A stretch of 64,000 bases of DNA from an uncultured Roseobacter sp. (GTDB lineage Bacteria > Pseudomonadota > Alphaproteobacteria > Rhodobacterales > Rhodobacteraceae), in assembly GCA_947501635.1 (NCBI GenBank), contig CANMWT010000012.1, forward strand, positions 24,731 to 88,730. Direction: 5' to 3'. This document shows positions 40,523 through 53,421 of this stretch, one piece after another. The translations under genes and the position numbers were made by a program. A model generated the notes under the pieces. That model was not told where the DNA came from, ran no database searches, and saw nothing but the letters and a program-made list of their open reading frames with translations. Each line of letters starts with the position of its first letter. The stretch's first letter is position 1.

Positions 40523-41005
40523 ATGTTCTGGCTTTTATTCGGTATCTTTCTGATTGCCTGCCTTGGTGCGGGCTTGACCGGTGGGTTGTTCCCGCCGGGC
40601 CCGTGGTACCGCAAGCTTGAAAAGCCGTGGTTCACGCCGCCGGACTGGGTGTTTCCTGTCACCTGGATGGTGCTTTACATTTGCATGGCGGTTGCCGGCG
40701 CACGTATTGCAATGGCCGAGAACAACGGCGTGGCGATGGCTTTCTGGGCATTGCAGATCGCGTTTAACGGGCTGTGGACACCTGTCTTCTTCGGGATCAG
40801 GAACATCCGCATCGGGATGGCTGTGGTGTCTTTCCTGTGGCTGGCCGTGCTTGGCTGCATCCTTGTCATGTGGCCGGTGGATACGATCGCAGCACTGTTG
40901 TTCCTGCCCTATCTGCTGTGGGTGACGATTGCGGCGGCGCTGAACGCCGAGGTCTGGCGGCTTAACCCTGACATGGCGCGCAACCCGCCCGAGACGGCCA
41001 CCTAA
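40523..41005 (+). CDS. tspO: TspO/CrtK outer-membrane sensory protein
   Basis: A 160-residue five-helix membrane protein of the TspO/MBR (CrtK) family, with WFTPPDWVFPVTWMVLY and the W-x-P-x-F-F-G segment (LWTPVFFGI). In Rhodobacter sphaeroides it negatively modulates photosynthesis genes in response to oxygen, probably through tetrapyrroles. It follows crtB after 23 bp, as in the Rhodobacter crtIBK order. Confidence 0.92.
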   Translation: MFWLLFGIFLIACLGAGLTGGLFPPGPWYRKLEKPWFTPPDWVFPVTWMVLYICMAVAGARIAMAENNGVAMAFWALQIAFNGLWTPVFFGIRNIRIGMAVVSFLWLAVLGCILVMWPVDTIAALLFLPYLLWVTIAAALNAEVWRLNPDMARNPPETAT

Positions 41006-41076
41006 GAATCAATTGAAATATCAAACACGTAAAGCTAGGCTTGCCTGAATGGCTATTGTTTTGGGGGCGTGTTTTT

Positions 41077-41679
41077 GTGAAAAAGATTTCTTTTCTTGTG
41101 GCGGCTGTTCTGGCTGCCGGCATTTCAACGGCGGCATCGGCGGGGTCAGTCACACTTGGCTTTAACGCAGCTTCTTCGGGTGGTGGCGATCAAACCTTTT
41201 CCGAAAGCGGCTATACCGTGGCCGCGACAGGGGGTGCGTTTTTTGGGGCTTCGGACAATGCCGATGGTGGGCTGGAATATGAGAGACGTGTCAACAGCGA
41301 CGGCATACTCACGGTCTCACGCGCGACGGGTTTCAATTTTATGAGCTTGGACTGGCAAGTCGAAAGTGATTCCCCAAGTGCAACGGTGTCGGTCGAGGGG
41401 TTCCTGGGTGCTACGTCGTTGGGAATAGATGAGTTCACGTCGACGTCCTCGACTTATGCGACCTTTATCGCAAGTGTTCTGGATGGGCTATTGCTCGACA
41501 GGCTGGTCATTCGCGCGGATCGGACAAGTAATTCGGGCGGCGTCTTTGGCTCGCTTGATGCTGTTGTTCTTGGCGATCTTGAAACAACGCCCAATCCTAT
41601 TCCGTTGCCAGCGTCGTCTTTGTTGCTGTTGGCAGGTGTCGGAGGATTGGCGGCTGCGCGCCGCCGCCGCCGTTCCTGA
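41077..41679 (+). CDS. VPLPA-CTERM-type exported protein
   Basis: A 200-residue secreted protein: signal peptide KKISFLVAAVLAAGISTAASA, a Ser/Gly-rich beta-type body, and a C-terminal tripartite tail IPLPASS + hydrophobic helix (LLLLAGVGGLAAA) + RRRRRS. This is the VPLPA/PEP-CTERM sorting signal for exosortase processing. The start is GTG at 41077 with GGGGG upstream; no ATG fits. No exosortase is seen nearby. It interrupts the usual crtK/crtC neighbourhood, and its body contains no photosynthesis family. Confidence 0.78.
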   Translation: MKKISFLVAAVLAAGISTAASAGSVTLGFNAASSGGGDQTFSESGYTVAATGGAFFGASDNADGGLEYERRVNSDGILTVSRATGFNFMSLDWQVESDSPSATVSVEGFLGATSLGIDEFTSTSSTYATFIASVLDGLLLDRLVIRADRTSNSGGVFGSLDAVVLGDLETTPNPIPLPASSLLLLAGVGGLAAARRRRRS

Positions 41680-41712
41680 ATCCTGCGGGGTTTCGCAAGT
41701 GTGGCGCGCCGG

Positions 41713-42630
41713 TCAGTCCCAGCGCCAGCCTTTGCGCCGTGGCACCCGGACAGCCAGCATCGGCTTGATAAGCGGTGAACGGAAGCGGGTGAGGTCAAGC
41801 GCCTCATGCACGCCCGTTGTTTCTTCGCCATCCAGCGTCGTTGTGACCGCCGAGCGAGAGTAGAACGGCGCATCAAGCATGTTCATATGCTGGCGCGGGG
41901 TGCAATCCGCGTCGCCACGGGTTTCGCGCTTGACCGCCCAAAGGCTGCGGCGAAAGCGTTTCTTGGGGGGCACAGAGATGGTGCGGGCGGTACCGTCTTT
42001 GTCGAAGGCGAAGCCTGCAGCCAGTTCCGATCCGTCCAGTCGTGTGGCATCGTAAAAGCAAGTCGCGCCCTTTGCGGTGGGAAAGCGGCCCCATGTCCAG
42101 TAGCTGAAATCTTCTTCCAGCGCGCGGGTGCCGAAGTTCGCGTCGAAGTAGCCTTCGCCCTGCCACTGCCATCCTTTGCGGTCGATGTTCACCTCGATGC
42201 GCGCCGATGGAGCGAAAGGCCGCCAGATATGGGCGGCATCCGGTGTCAGCGGCAGCTCGACGCGGGTGATGGCCGAAGGGGTGACACGGATTTCACCCCT
42301 TATGCGATTGACGAGCGGCGGGCTGGACACTTCGTCAATGTCGATCACCAGATCGCTGCCGTCCCATCGCATCATGGAGGGTCCGACTTCGAGCCGTGAC
42401 GCGGTTTGGCGCAGCGCGCTTTGCCCACGGTCGGTCATCGTAAAGCGACCGCCCGGCCCGTAGGTGGCCACGTTGAGACAGACGTGGTTTTGCGGATTCC
42501 TGCGCCCAGACCAGCGGTACCAGGGCGAGAAAACAGAGCCTATAAAGCCGATAACAGAGACAGCACGGGTGCCGCAGTCGCTTAATCCGTCGACATACCA
42601 CCAGGCATAGCCGTTCGGGCCGACGTCCAC
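41713..42630 (-). CDS. crtC: Hydroxyneurosporene synthase (carotenoid 1,2-hydratase) CrtC
   Basis: About 305 residues; adds water across the C1-C2 bond of neurosporene or its derivatives. The characteristic N-terminal motif PNGYAWWYVDGLSD and IGFIGSVFSPWYRW, and the central DANFGTRALEEDFSYWTWGR are present. No ATG is near: a GTG at 42630 (VDVGPNGYAW) is the best start and overlaps the crtD 3' end by 49 bp. A longer open frame to 42930 lies wholly inside crtD and is not credible. Confidence 0.88.
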   Translation of the reverse strand: MDVGPNGYAWWYVDGLSDCGTRAVSVIGFIGSVFSPWYRWSGRRNPQNHVCLNVATYGPGGRFTMTDRGQSALRQTASRLEVGPSMMRWDGSDLVIDIDEVSSPPLVNRIRGEIRVTPSAITRVELPLTPDAAHIWRPFAPSARIEVNIDRKGWQWQGEGYFDANFGTRALEEDFSYWTWGRFPTAKGATCFYDATRLDGSELAAGFAFDKDGTARTISVPPKKRFRRSLWAVKRETRGDADCTPRQHMNMLDAPFYSRSAVTTTLDGEETTGVHEALDLTRFRSPLIKPMLAVRVPRRKGWRWD

Positions 42631-44132
42631 GTTGAAGTTTGGTCGCGCAAGATCGCCTCGGCCGCGTGCCGTGCGGAGAGTGTCGCCATCGGCACACCCG
42701 CACCCGGGTGGGTGCCCCCGCCGGCAAGAAAGAGGTTGGCGATCGGTGTTGTCGCTGTCGGGCGTTTGAGGGCGGCGGTCAGCCCATGAGGTGTCTGGCC
42801 GTAAAGCGCGCCCAGTGTTTCGGGAAACAGGGTCGCGAACATCGCTGGAGTGGTCAGTTGTGTCGCTTGGGGCGTCGGGTCGAAAGTCACGCCCATAGCC
42901 GCCATCCTCTGCATGATCTGATGATGCCATTCGTCCAACTCCCTTTGTGGAGGTTCTTTGTCTGTTGCGGGCGCGTTCGAAATGATTTCGAAACGTTCGA
43001 GTGTCGGTGGGGCCGCCGCGAGGCCGCGATCTTCGGCGCAGAGATAGAGCGTCGGGTCTGCGGGGAGCCGCCCGGCGGCCAGATCGGTGAATTCGCTGTC
43101 CGGGTCTGCTGCGAAAAAGACGTTGTGGTGGGCCAGGTCGACCCCTTTGGGGGTGGCGGCAAAACTATGGACCCGTGCGGAGAGTGACCGCGGCAGGGTG
43201 ACGGTCTGTGGCGCCACGCGGGTGAGCGTTTGGCCCATGCTGCCAGTTGCTAGCGCACGCGGGTCGCCTGCGTAGAGGACCGCTTCGGCATCGAGGCGGT
43301 AGGTGCCGTCGATATCGACGCCTGTGGCCTGCCCGTTGTCTGTGACGATACGGTCCACATGGGTGTTGTAGCGGATGTCGACGCCGCGGTGGCGCGCGAG
43401 AGTGGCGATGGCCTGCGCCAGCTTGTGCATGCCGCCTTCCACCACCCAGACCCCGTCTGCCTCGGCCTGCCAGATGAGTGACAGGATCGCGGGGCTTAGA
43501 TGCGGCGCGCCGCCAACATAGGTGGCGTAGCGGCCAAAGAGTTGGCGCAGCCGCACATCGCTAAAGGCCTTTGTCAGTGCCTGTTTCAGTGTCGACAGTG
43601 GGGCCATGGCAGTGATCAGCGACGGCTGGCTCATCACATGGGGCACCAGTTCACGCAGGCTTGGTTGCGGCGCCTGCATCATGGGTTGGTCAAAGGCTTC
43701 GAACAGCTTTTGGGTGCGTTTGTGAAAGCGCATGAATTCGTCGGCCGATCTGTCGCCCGCCCATGCCGCGATGGCGTCGCGGCTGCGCAGGGGGTCCGCG
43801 TGCAGATCAAGGCAGCTGCCGTCGGGCCAGAAGTGGCGCGCAAGGATGCTTTGCGGCACGAGGGTGACGTGGTCTTTGAGGTTTTCTCCGGCACAGGCGA
43901 AGAGATCGTCGAAGACATGGCGCATGGTCAGCACCGTGGGGCCTGCATCAACCGGGCCTGCGTCGCTGCGCAGCGTTCTGATTTTTCCGCCGGGGGCGTT
44001 GTGCCGTTCAAGCAGGGTCACCTGCATACCGGCGCAGGCCAGTCGCAGGCTGGCGGCGAGGCCGGCGATACCGGCGCCGATCACCACAGCACGGGGCCGG
44101 TCCGGCAGAAGGGGCGCACTTGAAAGATGCAT
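42582..44132 (-). CDS. crtD: Hydroxyneurosporene (methoxyneurosporene) desaturase CrtD
   Basis: A 516-residue FAD-dependent desaturase (CrtI family) with VVIGAGIAGLAASLRL near residue 16 and C-terminal GGGTHPGAGVPMA near 475. It introduces the C3-C4 double bond. The ATG at 44132 (MHLSSAPLLPDRP) leaves a 93-bp gap to divergent crtE; a longer frame to 44213 would cover both PpsR-type sites. Confidence 0.93.
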   Translation of the reverse strand: MHLSSAPLLPDRPRAVVIGAGIAGLAASLRLACAGMQVTLLERHNAPGGKIRTLRSDAGPVDAGPTVLTMRHVFDDLFACAGENLKDHVTLVPQSILARHFWPDGSCLDLHADPLRSRDAIAAWAGDRSADEFMRFHKRTQKLFEAFDQPMMQAPQPSLRELVPHVMSQPSLITAMAPLSTLKQALTKAFSDVRLRQLFGRYATYVGGAPHLSPAILSLIWQAEADGVWVVEGGMHKLAQAIATLARHRGVDIRYNTHVDRIVTDNGQATGVDIDGTYRLDAEAVLYAGDPRALATGSMGQTLTRVAPQTVTLPRSLSARVHSFAATPKGVDLAHHNVFFAADPDSEFTDLAAGRLPADPTLYLCAEDRGLAAAPPTLERFEIISNAPATDKEPPQRELDEWHHQIMQRMAAMGVTFDPTPQATQLTTPAMFATLFPETLGALYGQTPHGLTAALKRPTATTPIANLFLAGGGTHPGAGVPMATLSARHAAEAILRDQTSTWTSARTAMPGGMSTD

Positions 44133-44160
44133 AAGGGATTGTTGACTCGAATGAAGAAAG

Positions 44161-44178
44161 TGTCCAGTATGATTTACA
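44161..44178. promoter_or_regulatory. PpsR-type site 1, crtD/crtE
   Basis: TGTCCAGTATGATTTACA is an exact TGT-N12-ACA match in the crtD-crtE divergent region. Confidence 0.76.
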
Positions 44179-44184
44179 CTTTGG

Positions 44185-44202
44185 TGTATGTAAAATATGA
44201 CA
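44185..44202. promoter_or_regulatory. PpsR-type site 2, crtD/crtE
   Basis: TGTATGTAAAATATGACA matches TGT-N12-ACA, with 6 bp between it and site 1. It lies 24 bp upstream of crtE. Confidence 0.74.
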
Positions 44203-44225
44203 CCTGCGGTCAAAAGGACATCCTC

Positions 44226-45101
44226 ATGGGCATGAATGCGCGAATCGAGACAGCAATTTCACAAGCGGTTGCTGTCGGTCAGGGGCGTGGGGCCGTGCCG
44301 CCACGGCTGTCTTCCGCCTTGGGCTATGCGACGGCCCCCGGGGGCGCGCGGATCAGGCCTACTATCCTGACGTCGGTTGCGATGGCCTGCGGAGATGATC
44401 GCCCCCTGCTGACTGATGCTGCAGCGGCCGCACTTGAGCTTATTCACTGCGCGAGCCTTGTGCATGATGATCTGCCCTGTTTTGACGACGCCGATATGCG
44501 TCGGGGCAAGCCTTCGGTGCACAGAGCCTATTCCGAGCCGCTGGCCGTGCTGACGGGTGACAGTCTCATTGTGCTGGCGTTTGAAATACTGGCGCGGCAG
44601 TCAGTGTTGGCGCCTGACCGTGTGGCGCAGTTGATTATGATCCTGTCGCAGCGCACGGGCATGCCTGGTGGCATCTGTGCGGGGCAGGGTTGGGAGAGCG
44701 AAACGGAGATCGACCTGTCGGCCTATCATCAGGCCAAGACTGGTGCCTTGTTTATTGCCGCGACCCAGATGGGGGCGGTTGCCGCGGGTCAGGAAGCCGA
44801 GCCGTGGTTCGAGCTGGGCGCGCGCATCGGGGAAGCCTTTCAGGTGGCCGACGACCTGCGTGACGCTTTGTATGATGCCGAAACGCTGGGCAAGCCTGCA
44901 GGTCAGGACGATCTGCACGGGCGGCCCAATGCGGTAAGCCTGCTGGGTGTGCAGGGCGCCATTTCGCGGCTCAAGGATATACTGGGCGGTGCTATCGCCT
45001 CTATCCCCTCGTGCCCCGGAGAGGCGCAGTTGGCCGAGATGGTGCGACAGTACGCCGAGCGTCTGACGCCCGTGGCACCGAATATCACAGCAGCAGAGTA
45101 A
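44226..45101 (+). CDS. crtE: Geranylgeranyl diphosphate synthase CrtE
   Basis: A 291-residue prenyltransferase with the first aspartate-rich motif [10 protein letters not shown] near residue 80 and the second DDLRD near 215. It supplies geranylgeranyl diphosphate for carotenoids and for BchG. AAAGGACATCCTC precedes the ATG at 44226, which fixes the start; an earlier in-frame codon at 44127 would include both PpsR sites. It overlaps crtF by one base. Confidence 0.94.
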   Translation: MGMNARIETAISQAVAVGQGRGAVPPRLSSALGYATAPGGARIRPTILTSVAMACGDDRPLLTDAAAAALELIHCASLVHDDLPCFDDADMRRGKPSVHRAYSEPLAVLTGDSLIVLAFEILARQSVLAPDRVAQLIMILSQRTGMPGGICAGQGWESETEIDLSAYHQAKTGALFIAATQMGAVAAGQEAEPWFELGARIGEAFQVADDLRDALYDAETLGKPAGQDDLHGRPNAVSLLGVQGAISRLKDILGGAIASIPSCPGEAQLAEMVRQYAERLTPVAPNITAAE

Positions 45102-46234
45102 TGGCGGACACGACCCATGACCTGCCGGACTGGCGTGGCGGTTGGCTGAACCGGTTGATCGCGCGTCCGGGGTTTCAAAGCTGGGCGAGTCGCTTTCCGC
45201 TGACGCGTGGGCAGGCGCGCCGCGACGGTGCTGTTCTGTTTGATGTCGTGCAGGGCTTTGTTCAAAGTCAGGTGCTCATGGCGGTGGTCGAGCTGGACTT
45301 GTTACGCCGCCTGCGCGGCGGACCGCGCTCGCCCGAGGTGCTGGGCCGTGCGACGGGGATCGCGCCGGACCGGATGCAGGTGCTGTTGCAGTCTGCAGCG
45401 GCGCTTAAGCTGATCCGGCGCAAACGGTCGGGCGACTATATCCTTGCGCGCAAAGGTGCCGCGTTGATGGGCGTGCCGGGGCTGGAGGCGATGATCCGGC
45501 ATCACCGTGCCTTCTATGCGGATATGCAGGATCCTGTGGCCTTGTTGCGCGGGCCTGAAGAAACGGAACTGTCGCAGTTCTGGCCATATGTCTTTGGTGC
45601 ACGCGGCGACATCGATCCGGTTGTGGCTGAGACCTATTCTGACCTGATGGCTCAGAGCCAGAAGCTGGTGGCCGAGGACACGCTGCGCGCGGTGTCGTTC
45701 ACGGGTGTTCGGCATCTTGCCGATATCGGCGGCGGCACCGGCGCCTTTCTTGAGGCGGTGGGTGTCGCTTACCCGCAGCTGCAGATGACATTGTTCGATC
45801 TGCCGCAGGTGGTGCCGGGTGCAACGGCCCGGTTCGAGGCTGCGGGCATGATGGATCGTGTCACGATCGAGCCGGGGTCCTTCCGCGATGATGCTGTGCC
45901 ACAGGAAGCGGATGCGATTTCGCTGATCCGTGTGCTGTACGATCATGCGGATGAAACGGTGACCCAGCTTCTGGCCGACGTATACGAAGCCTTGCCGGCT
46001 GGCGGTCGCCTTATTGTTTCGGAGCCGATGGGTGGAGGTGCGCGGCCTGACAGGGCAGGGGACGTCTATTTCGCATTCTATACACTGGCCATGCAAACCG
46101 GTCGCACACGGTCGGCCGAAGAGATTTCGGCGCTCTGCGCGGCGGCTGGATTTACCAACATCCGCAGCCCGCGCCCGGCGCGAAATTACGTGACCCGGGT
46201 TGTCACGGCGCAAAAACCGGGCCAGCGCGATTGA
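45101..46234 (+). CDS. crtF: Hydroxyneurosporene O-methyltransferase CrtF
   Basis: A 377-residue SAM-dependent O-methyltransferase that methylates the C1 hydroxyl introduced by CrtC, giving the methoxy group of spheroidene. It has the plant-type O-methyltransferase pattern: an N-terminal dimerisation/winged-helix region, and the SAM motif [16 protein letters not shown] near residue 206. The start overlaps the crtE stop by one base (TAATG). bchC follows with its own PpsR-type sites. Confidence 0.93.
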   Translation: MADTTHDLPDWRGGWLNRLIARPGFQSWASRFPLTRGQARRDGAVLFDVVQGFVQSQVLMAVVELDLLRRLRGGPRSPEVLGRATGIAPDRMQVLLQSAAALKLIRRKRSGDYILARKGAALMGVPGLEAMIRHHRAFYADMQDPVALLRGPEETELSQFWPYVFGARGDIDPVVAETYSDLMAQSQKLVAEDTLRAVSFTGVRHLADIGGGTGAFLEAVGVAYPQLQMTLFDLPQVVPGATARFEAAGMMDRVTIEPGSFRDDAVPQEADAISLIRVLYDHADETVTQLLADVYEALPAGGRLIVSEPMGGGARPDRAGDVYFAFYTLAMQTGRTRSAEEISALCAAAGFTNIRSPRPARNYVTRVVTAQKPGQRD

Positions 46235-46237
46235 ATG

Positions 46238-46255
46238 TGTCAATTATAGTTGACA
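46238..46255. promoter_or_regulatory. PpsR-type site 1, bchC promoter
   Basis: TGTCAATTATAGTTGACA matches TGT-N12-ACA with a highly symmetric interior. It begins four bases after the crtF stop. Confidence 0.82.
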
Positions 46256-46263
46256 CAAAATTC

Positions 46264-46281
46264 TGTAAGCTTAAACTTACA
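46264..46281. promoter_or_regulatory. PpsR-type site 2, bchC promoter
   Basis: TGTAAGCTTAAACTTACA is an almost perfect palindrome eight bases from site 1. This tandem bchC arrangement, with 8-bp spacing, is the classic CrtJ/PpsR operator layout known from Rhodobacter. Confidence 0.85.
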
Positions 46282-46345
46282 ACAGACGAAGCCAGAATCT
46301 GTGAGTCTCTCTAGACATCTGATTCACCTCAAGGAGCCGATTCCC

Positions 46346-47287
46346 GTGGATACTACTGCCGTTCTTCTGAAGGGTCCCAAAGACCTCGACGTGGACACGC
46401 TGACGCTGAATGCGCCGGGCGCGGATGATCTGGTGATCGAGGTTGAGCATTCCGGTATCTCCACCGGTACCGAAAAACTCTTCTGGTCCGGACAGATGCC
46501 ACCCTTCCCCGGCATGGGATATCCTCTGGTGCCCGGCTATGAAGCGGTTGGCGAGATTGTCGAAGCGCCGCGCGCATCCGGTTTCAAAGTGGGCGAACGC
46601 GTCTTTGTGCCCGGTGCCAATTGCTATGATGACGCCTTCGGGCTTTTCGGTGGTGCCGCCTCGCGGGTCATTTCGGCGCCGGACCGTGTAACCCGCATTG
46701 ATTCGGGCTACGGCGCGTCGGGTGCTTTGCTGGCGCTGGCTGCCACAGCGCGCCATGCGATGGCGGGACTGAACAAATCCGTACCGGACCTGATTGTGGG
46801 TCACGGCGTACTGGGCCGGTTGCTGGCGCGTCTTACGATCGCCGCCGGTGCGCCTGCGCCGACGGTCTGGGAGATTGACCCAAGCCGCCGTCAGGGCGCG
46901 CAAGGGTATGAGGTTGTGGCGCCGGAAGATGATCCGCGCCGTGACTACACTTCGGTTTATGATGCATCCGGTTCTGTCGAGGTGCTCAACGAATTGGTGG
47001 GCCGTCTGGCCAAGGGCGGCGAAGTCGTGCTGGCCGGGTTCTACACCACGGCGATCAGTTTTGCCTTTCCGCCAGCCTTTATGAAAGAGGCGCGCTTCCG
47101 CGTGGCGGCGGAATGGACCCATGACGATCTGGCGGCCACGCGCGCGCTGGTCGAGGCCGGTCTGCTGAGCCTTGAAGATCTCATCACACATCAGGCGAGC
47201 CACCGCGATGCGCGGGCTGCCTACACCCGGGCCTTTACCGATCCGGATTGCCTGAAAATGATTTTGAACTGGAAGGACGTGGCATGA
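46346..47287 (+). CDS. bchC: 3-hydroxyethyl bacteriochlorophyllide a dehydrogenase BchC
   Basis: A 313-residue MDR-type NAD-dependent dehydrogenase that oxidises the 3-hydroxyethyl to the 3-acetyl group. The segments [14 protein letters not shown] and [15 protein letters not shown] are family-typical. The start is GTG at 46346, with AAGGAG nine bases upstream, and gives the usual length; earlier in-frame codons would lie in the PpsR operator. It overlaps bchX by ATGA and leads the bchCXYZ-puf operon. Confidence 0.93.
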   Translation: MDTTAVLLKGPKDLDVDTLTLNAPGADDLVIEVEHSGISTGTEKLFWSGQMPPFPGMGYPLVPGYEAVGEIVEAPRASGFKVGERVFVPGANCYDDAFGLFGGAASRVISAPDRVTRIDSGYGASGALLALAATARHAMAGLNKSVPDLIVGHGVLGRLLARLTIAAGAPAPTVWEIDPSRRQGAQGYEVVAPEDDPRRDYTSVYDASGSVEVLNELVGRLAKGGEVVLAGFYTTAISFAFPPAFMKEARFRVAAEWTHDDLAATRALVEAGLLSLEDLITHQASHRDARAAYTRAFTDPDCLKMILNWKDVA

Positions 47288-48285
47288 AGGACGAAGTTCC
47301 AAACCTCAAGGGGTATGACGCCCGTCTGAAAGACGAAGCCAATGAGGCGACGCTGGAAGTGCCTCAGGCCGAGCCCACGTCCAAGACGCAGATCATTGCG
47401 ATCTATGGCAAGGGCGGTATTGGCAAGTCTTTTACCCTCGCCAACCTCAGCCACATGATGGCCGAACAGGGCAAGCGTGTTTTGCTGATCGGCTGTGACC
47501 CGAAGTCTGACACGACCTCGCTGCTGTTTGGTGGCAAGGCTTGCCCGACGATCATCGAGACCTCGACCCGCAAGAAGCTGGCGGGTGAAGAGGTGAAGAT
47601 TGGCGATGTCTGTTTCAAACGCGGCGGTGTCTTCGCGATGGAGCTTGGTGGCCCTGAAGTGGGACGCGGCTGTGGTGGGCGCGGGATCATCCACGGGTTC
47701 GAGCTGCTGGAAAAGCTTGGGTTCCATGATTGGGACTTTGACTATGTGCTGCTGGATTTCCTCGGCGACGTGGTCTGCGGCGGTTTTGGCCTGCCCATTG
47801 CGCGGGACATGGCCCAGAAGGTGATCCTTGTTGCCAGCAACGATTTGCAGTCGCTTTACGTGGCCAACAATGTCTGCTCGGCGGTGGAGTATTTCCGCAA
47901 GCTGGGCGGCAATGTCGGTGTGGCCGGGCTGGTCATCAACAAAGATGACGGTACCGGCGAGGCTGCGGCCTTTGCCGAAGCGGTCGATATTCCGATCCTC
48001 GCGTCGATCCCTCAGGATGACGACCTGCGCAAGAAATCCGCCAACTACCAGATCGTCGGTACGGCACAATCCCAATGGGGTGATTTGTTCGCCGAGCTGG
48101 GCGACAACGTGGCCGAAGCGCCACCGATGCGCCCGACACCGCTGGATCAGGATGGGCTGTTGGGTCTGTTCGATGCGTCCGAGACGGGCGGCGACTTTGT
48201 TCTGCAGCCGGCGACGGATGAAGACATGCGTGGCAAGAACGCCGCGCCCAAACCATCGTTGGAGGTGGTTTATGACGATGCCTGA
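47284..48285 (+). CDS. bchX: Chlorophyllide a reductase subunit X
   Basis: A 333-residue NifH-like iron-sulfur ATPase with P-loop [10 protein letters not shown] near residue 41 and cluster cysteines in GRGCGGRG and DVVCGGFG. It passes electrons to BchYZ, reducing ring B to the bacteriochlorin; this enzyme also has 8-vinyl reductase activity in some purple bacteria. The ATG at 47284 overlaps the bchC stop. Confidence 0.95.
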   Translation: MKDEVPNLKGYDARLKDEANEATLEVPQAEPTSKTQIIAIYGKGGIGKSFTLANLSHMMAEQGKRVLLIGCDPKSDTTSLLFGGKACPTIIETSTRKKLAGEEVKIGDVCFKRGGVFAMELGGPEVGRGCGGRGIIHGFELLEKLGFHDWDFDYVLLDFLGDVVCGGFGLPIARDMAQKVILVASNDLQSLYVANNVCSAVEYFRKLGGNVGVAGLVINKDDGTGEAAAFAEAVDIPILASIPQDDDLRKKSANYQIVGTAQSQWGDLFAELGDNVAEAPPMRPTPLDQDGLLGLFDASETGGDFVLQPATDEDMRGKNAAPKPSLEVVYDDA

Positions 48286-48441
48286 GCCGTCCCTGTATGA
48301 CCTGACCGCCGCAGAGCGGGGCAGGACGCATGGTGCGGAATCGCTCCACATGTATGAGGCCGCGCAAAAGGCGATCGAAGAGACGCGCCAGCTTCTCGAC
48401 ACGGTTGCTTTGCAGATGCGCCGCATGGAAGGCGCGCCGGA

Positions 48442-48445
<4 letters not shown>
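48272..48445 (+). CDS. Small 57-residue protein between bchX and bchY
   Basis: A short frame starts [20 protein letters not shown] and ends EGAPE. It overlaps the end of bchX by 14 bp and the start of bchY by ATGA. GGAGG (48261-48265) sits six bases before the ATG, so translation is likely. The C-terminal half (residues 25-50) is a predicted amphipathic helix, possibly a coiled coil (EAAQKAIEETRQLLDTVALQ). No family is recognised. Without this ORF, bchX and bchY would be 156 bp apart. Confidence 0.7.
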
Positions 48446-51828
<3,383 letters not shown>

Positions 51829-52015
51829 CGAAGCTTTCGCGCCGCAGCGGGTCTGACCCCATTGCTGCGCGACCCGAATTCTCGACCTGTGTGCGCCTGT
51901 CGAGTGAAGAGACTGTAACCTTGGGAACAGGGGAACAGAGCCCCGAGGGGGGAAACCCCCAAAGGACCCGGCCGCGGGGTGCGCGGCGTCAGCATAACGT
52001 TCCGGAGGAATTTTT

Positions 52016-52165
52016 ATGGCTGATAATACCGACCTGTCCTTTACAGGTCTTACAGACGAACAGGCGCAAGAACTGCACTCTGTCTACATGAGCGGCCTCT
52101 GGCTGTTCTCGGCAGTTGCTGTGGTCGCTCACTTGGCGACCTTTATCTGGCGTCCGTGGTTCTAA
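52016..52165 (+). CDS. pufB: LH1 beta polypeptide
   Basis: A 49-residue antenna peptide, [20 protein letters not shown]..., with LSGLT-like [18 protein letters not shown], a membrane helix and the bacteriochlorophyll-ligating histidine in [11 protein letters not shown]-terminal RPWF matches LH1 beta. A strong GGAGGAA lies seven bases before the ATG. The gene is too short for most predictors. Confidence 0.95.
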   Translation: MADNTDLSFTGLTDEQAQELHSVYMSGLWLFSAVAVVAHLATFIWRPWF

Positions 52166-52177
52166 GAGGAGATGGAT

Positions 52178-52336
52178 ATGGCAAAGTTCTACAAGATCTG
52201 GCTGATTTTTGACCCCCGTCGCGTTTTTGTGGCGCAGGGCGTATTCCTCTTCCTTTTGGCCGCAATGATCCACCTGGTGGTTCTCAGCAGCGGTCTGAAC
52301 TGGTTCGAGGCGGCGGCAGCCGTCGGAGGTCAGTAA
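52178..52336 (+). CDS. pufA: LH1 alpha polypeptide
   Basis: A 52-residue antenna peptide with N-terminal [17 protein letters not shown], a membrane helix, and the ligating histidine in [11 protein letters not shown]. The start is 52178, seven bases after AGGAG; an in-frame ATG at 52172 is too close to it. It lies 12 bases after pufB. Confidence 0.95.
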   Translation: MAKFYKIWLIFDPRRVFVAQGVFLFLLAAMIHLVVLSSGLNWFEAAAAVGGQ

Positions 52337-52342
52337 ACCGGT

Positions 52343-52363
52343 GGCGTGCCTTGTGGGCACGCC
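52343..52363 (+). promoter_or_regulatory. pufA-pufL intercistronic hairpin 1
   Basis: GGCGTGCC (52343-52350) pairs with GGCACGCC (52356-52363), seven bases after the pufA stop. Such hairpins stabilise pufBA mRNA in Rhodobacter, giving excess antenna over reaction centre. Confidence 0.7.
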
Positions 52364-52394
52364 TTCGGGTCACTGGCACCACACTATCAATGCT

Positions 52395-52423
52395 GCGGGC
52401 GGTCTTAAGTGTGCGCCGCCCGC
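52395..52423 (+). promoter_or_regulatory. pufA-pufL intercistronic hairpin 2
   Basis: GCGGGCGG (52395-52402) pairs with CCGCCCGC (52416-52423). It may act with hairpin 1 as the processing/stability block in the 231-bp pufA-pufL gap; the gap from 52424 to 52567 holds no gene. Confidence 0.6.
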
Positions 52424-52567
52424 CCGCGGCGAACTCGCAATATCATAATACGACGGCCTCCGCCTAGGATGCATGTCGATGTCACTACAGCCGCGCTGTT
52501 GCGCCGTGCCGTGGTGCATCGCATCAGGTTCTGAACAGGCGCGCCGCACAAACGCGGAGAAAAGAAG

Positions 52568-53419
52568 ATGGCGTTGCTCAGCTTCGAAAGAAAATATCGC
52601 GTCCGCGGAGGGACGCTGATCGGAGGCGATCTGTTCGACTTCTGGGTGGGTCCATTCTATGTGGGCTTCTTCGGAGTGACGACCGCCTTTTTTGCATTGC
52701 TCGGGACGATCCTGATTTTTTGGGGTGCCTCCCAGCAAGGGACATTCAACCCCTGGCTTATCAATATCGCACCCCCTGACCTGAGCTATGGGCTGGGCCT
52801 TGCGCCGCTGATGGAAGGCGGGCTGTGGCAGATCATCACGATCTGTGCGACAGGCGCGTTCTTGAGCTGGGCAATGCGCGAGGTGGAAATCTGTCGCAAG
52901 CTGGGCATGGGCTATCACGTTCCCTTCGGGTTCATGGCAGCGGTCATCGCCTATATGACGCTGGTGATTTTCCGCCCGCTTCTGATGGGCGCATGGGGCC
53001 ACGGATTTCCCTATGGGATTTTCAGCCACCTCGACTGGGTGAGCAACACAGGCTACGCCTATCTGCACTTCCACTACAATCCGGCGCATATGCTGGCGGT
53101 CACGCTGTTCTTTACGACAACGCTGGCTTTGGCACTGCACGGTGGCCTGATCCTGTCAGCCTGTAACCCTGAAGAAGGCGAAGAAGCCAAGACGCCAGAT
53201 CACGAGGACACTTTCTTCCGTGACTTCATCGGCTATTCGGTCGGCACCTTGGGCATCCACCGCGTGGGGTACCTGCTGGCGATCAATGCCGGTCTGTGGT
53301 CGGCCGTCTGTATCATCATCTCCGGTCCGGTCTGGACTGCCGGTTGGCCCGAGTGGTGGAACTGGTGGCTTGACCTGCCGATCTGGGGCGAACCCATCGC
53401 CGTCATGGGAGGAATGTGA
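52568..53419 (+). CDS. pufL: Photosynthetic reaction centre subunit L
   Basis: A 283-residue five-helix protein, start [26 protein letters not shown] in part. The segment [10 protein letters not shown] and [16 protein letters not shown] carry special-pair and cofactor-ligating histidines. AAAGAAG precedes the ATG. With PufM it binds the bacteriochlorophyll pair, bacteriopheophytins and quinones. Overlap with pufM is avoided by two bases. Confidence 0.98.
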   Translation: MALLSFERKYRVRGGTLIGGDLFDFWVGPFYVGFFGVTTAFFALLGTILIFWGASQQGTFNPWLINIAPPDLSYGLGLAPLMEGGLWQIITICATGAFLSWAMREVEICRKLGMGYHVPFGFMAAVIAYMTLVIFRPLLMGAWGHGFPYGIFSHLDWVSNTGYAYLHFHYNPAHMLAVTLFFTTTLALALHGGLILSACNPEEGEEAKTPDHEDTFFRDFIGYSVGTLGIHRVGYLLAINAGLWSAVCIIISGPVWTAGWPEWWNWWLDLPIWGEPIAVMGGM

Positions 53420-53421
53420 TC

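Noticed and set aside
42631..42930. N-terminal 100-residue extension of CrtC
   Set aside because: It lies wholly in another frame of crtD and has no similarity to the CrtC N-terminus.
51829..52015. A pufK-like or other small gene between pufQ and pufB
   Set aside because: No frame with a start, ribosome-binding site and plausible peptide is seen; it is treated as leader sequence.
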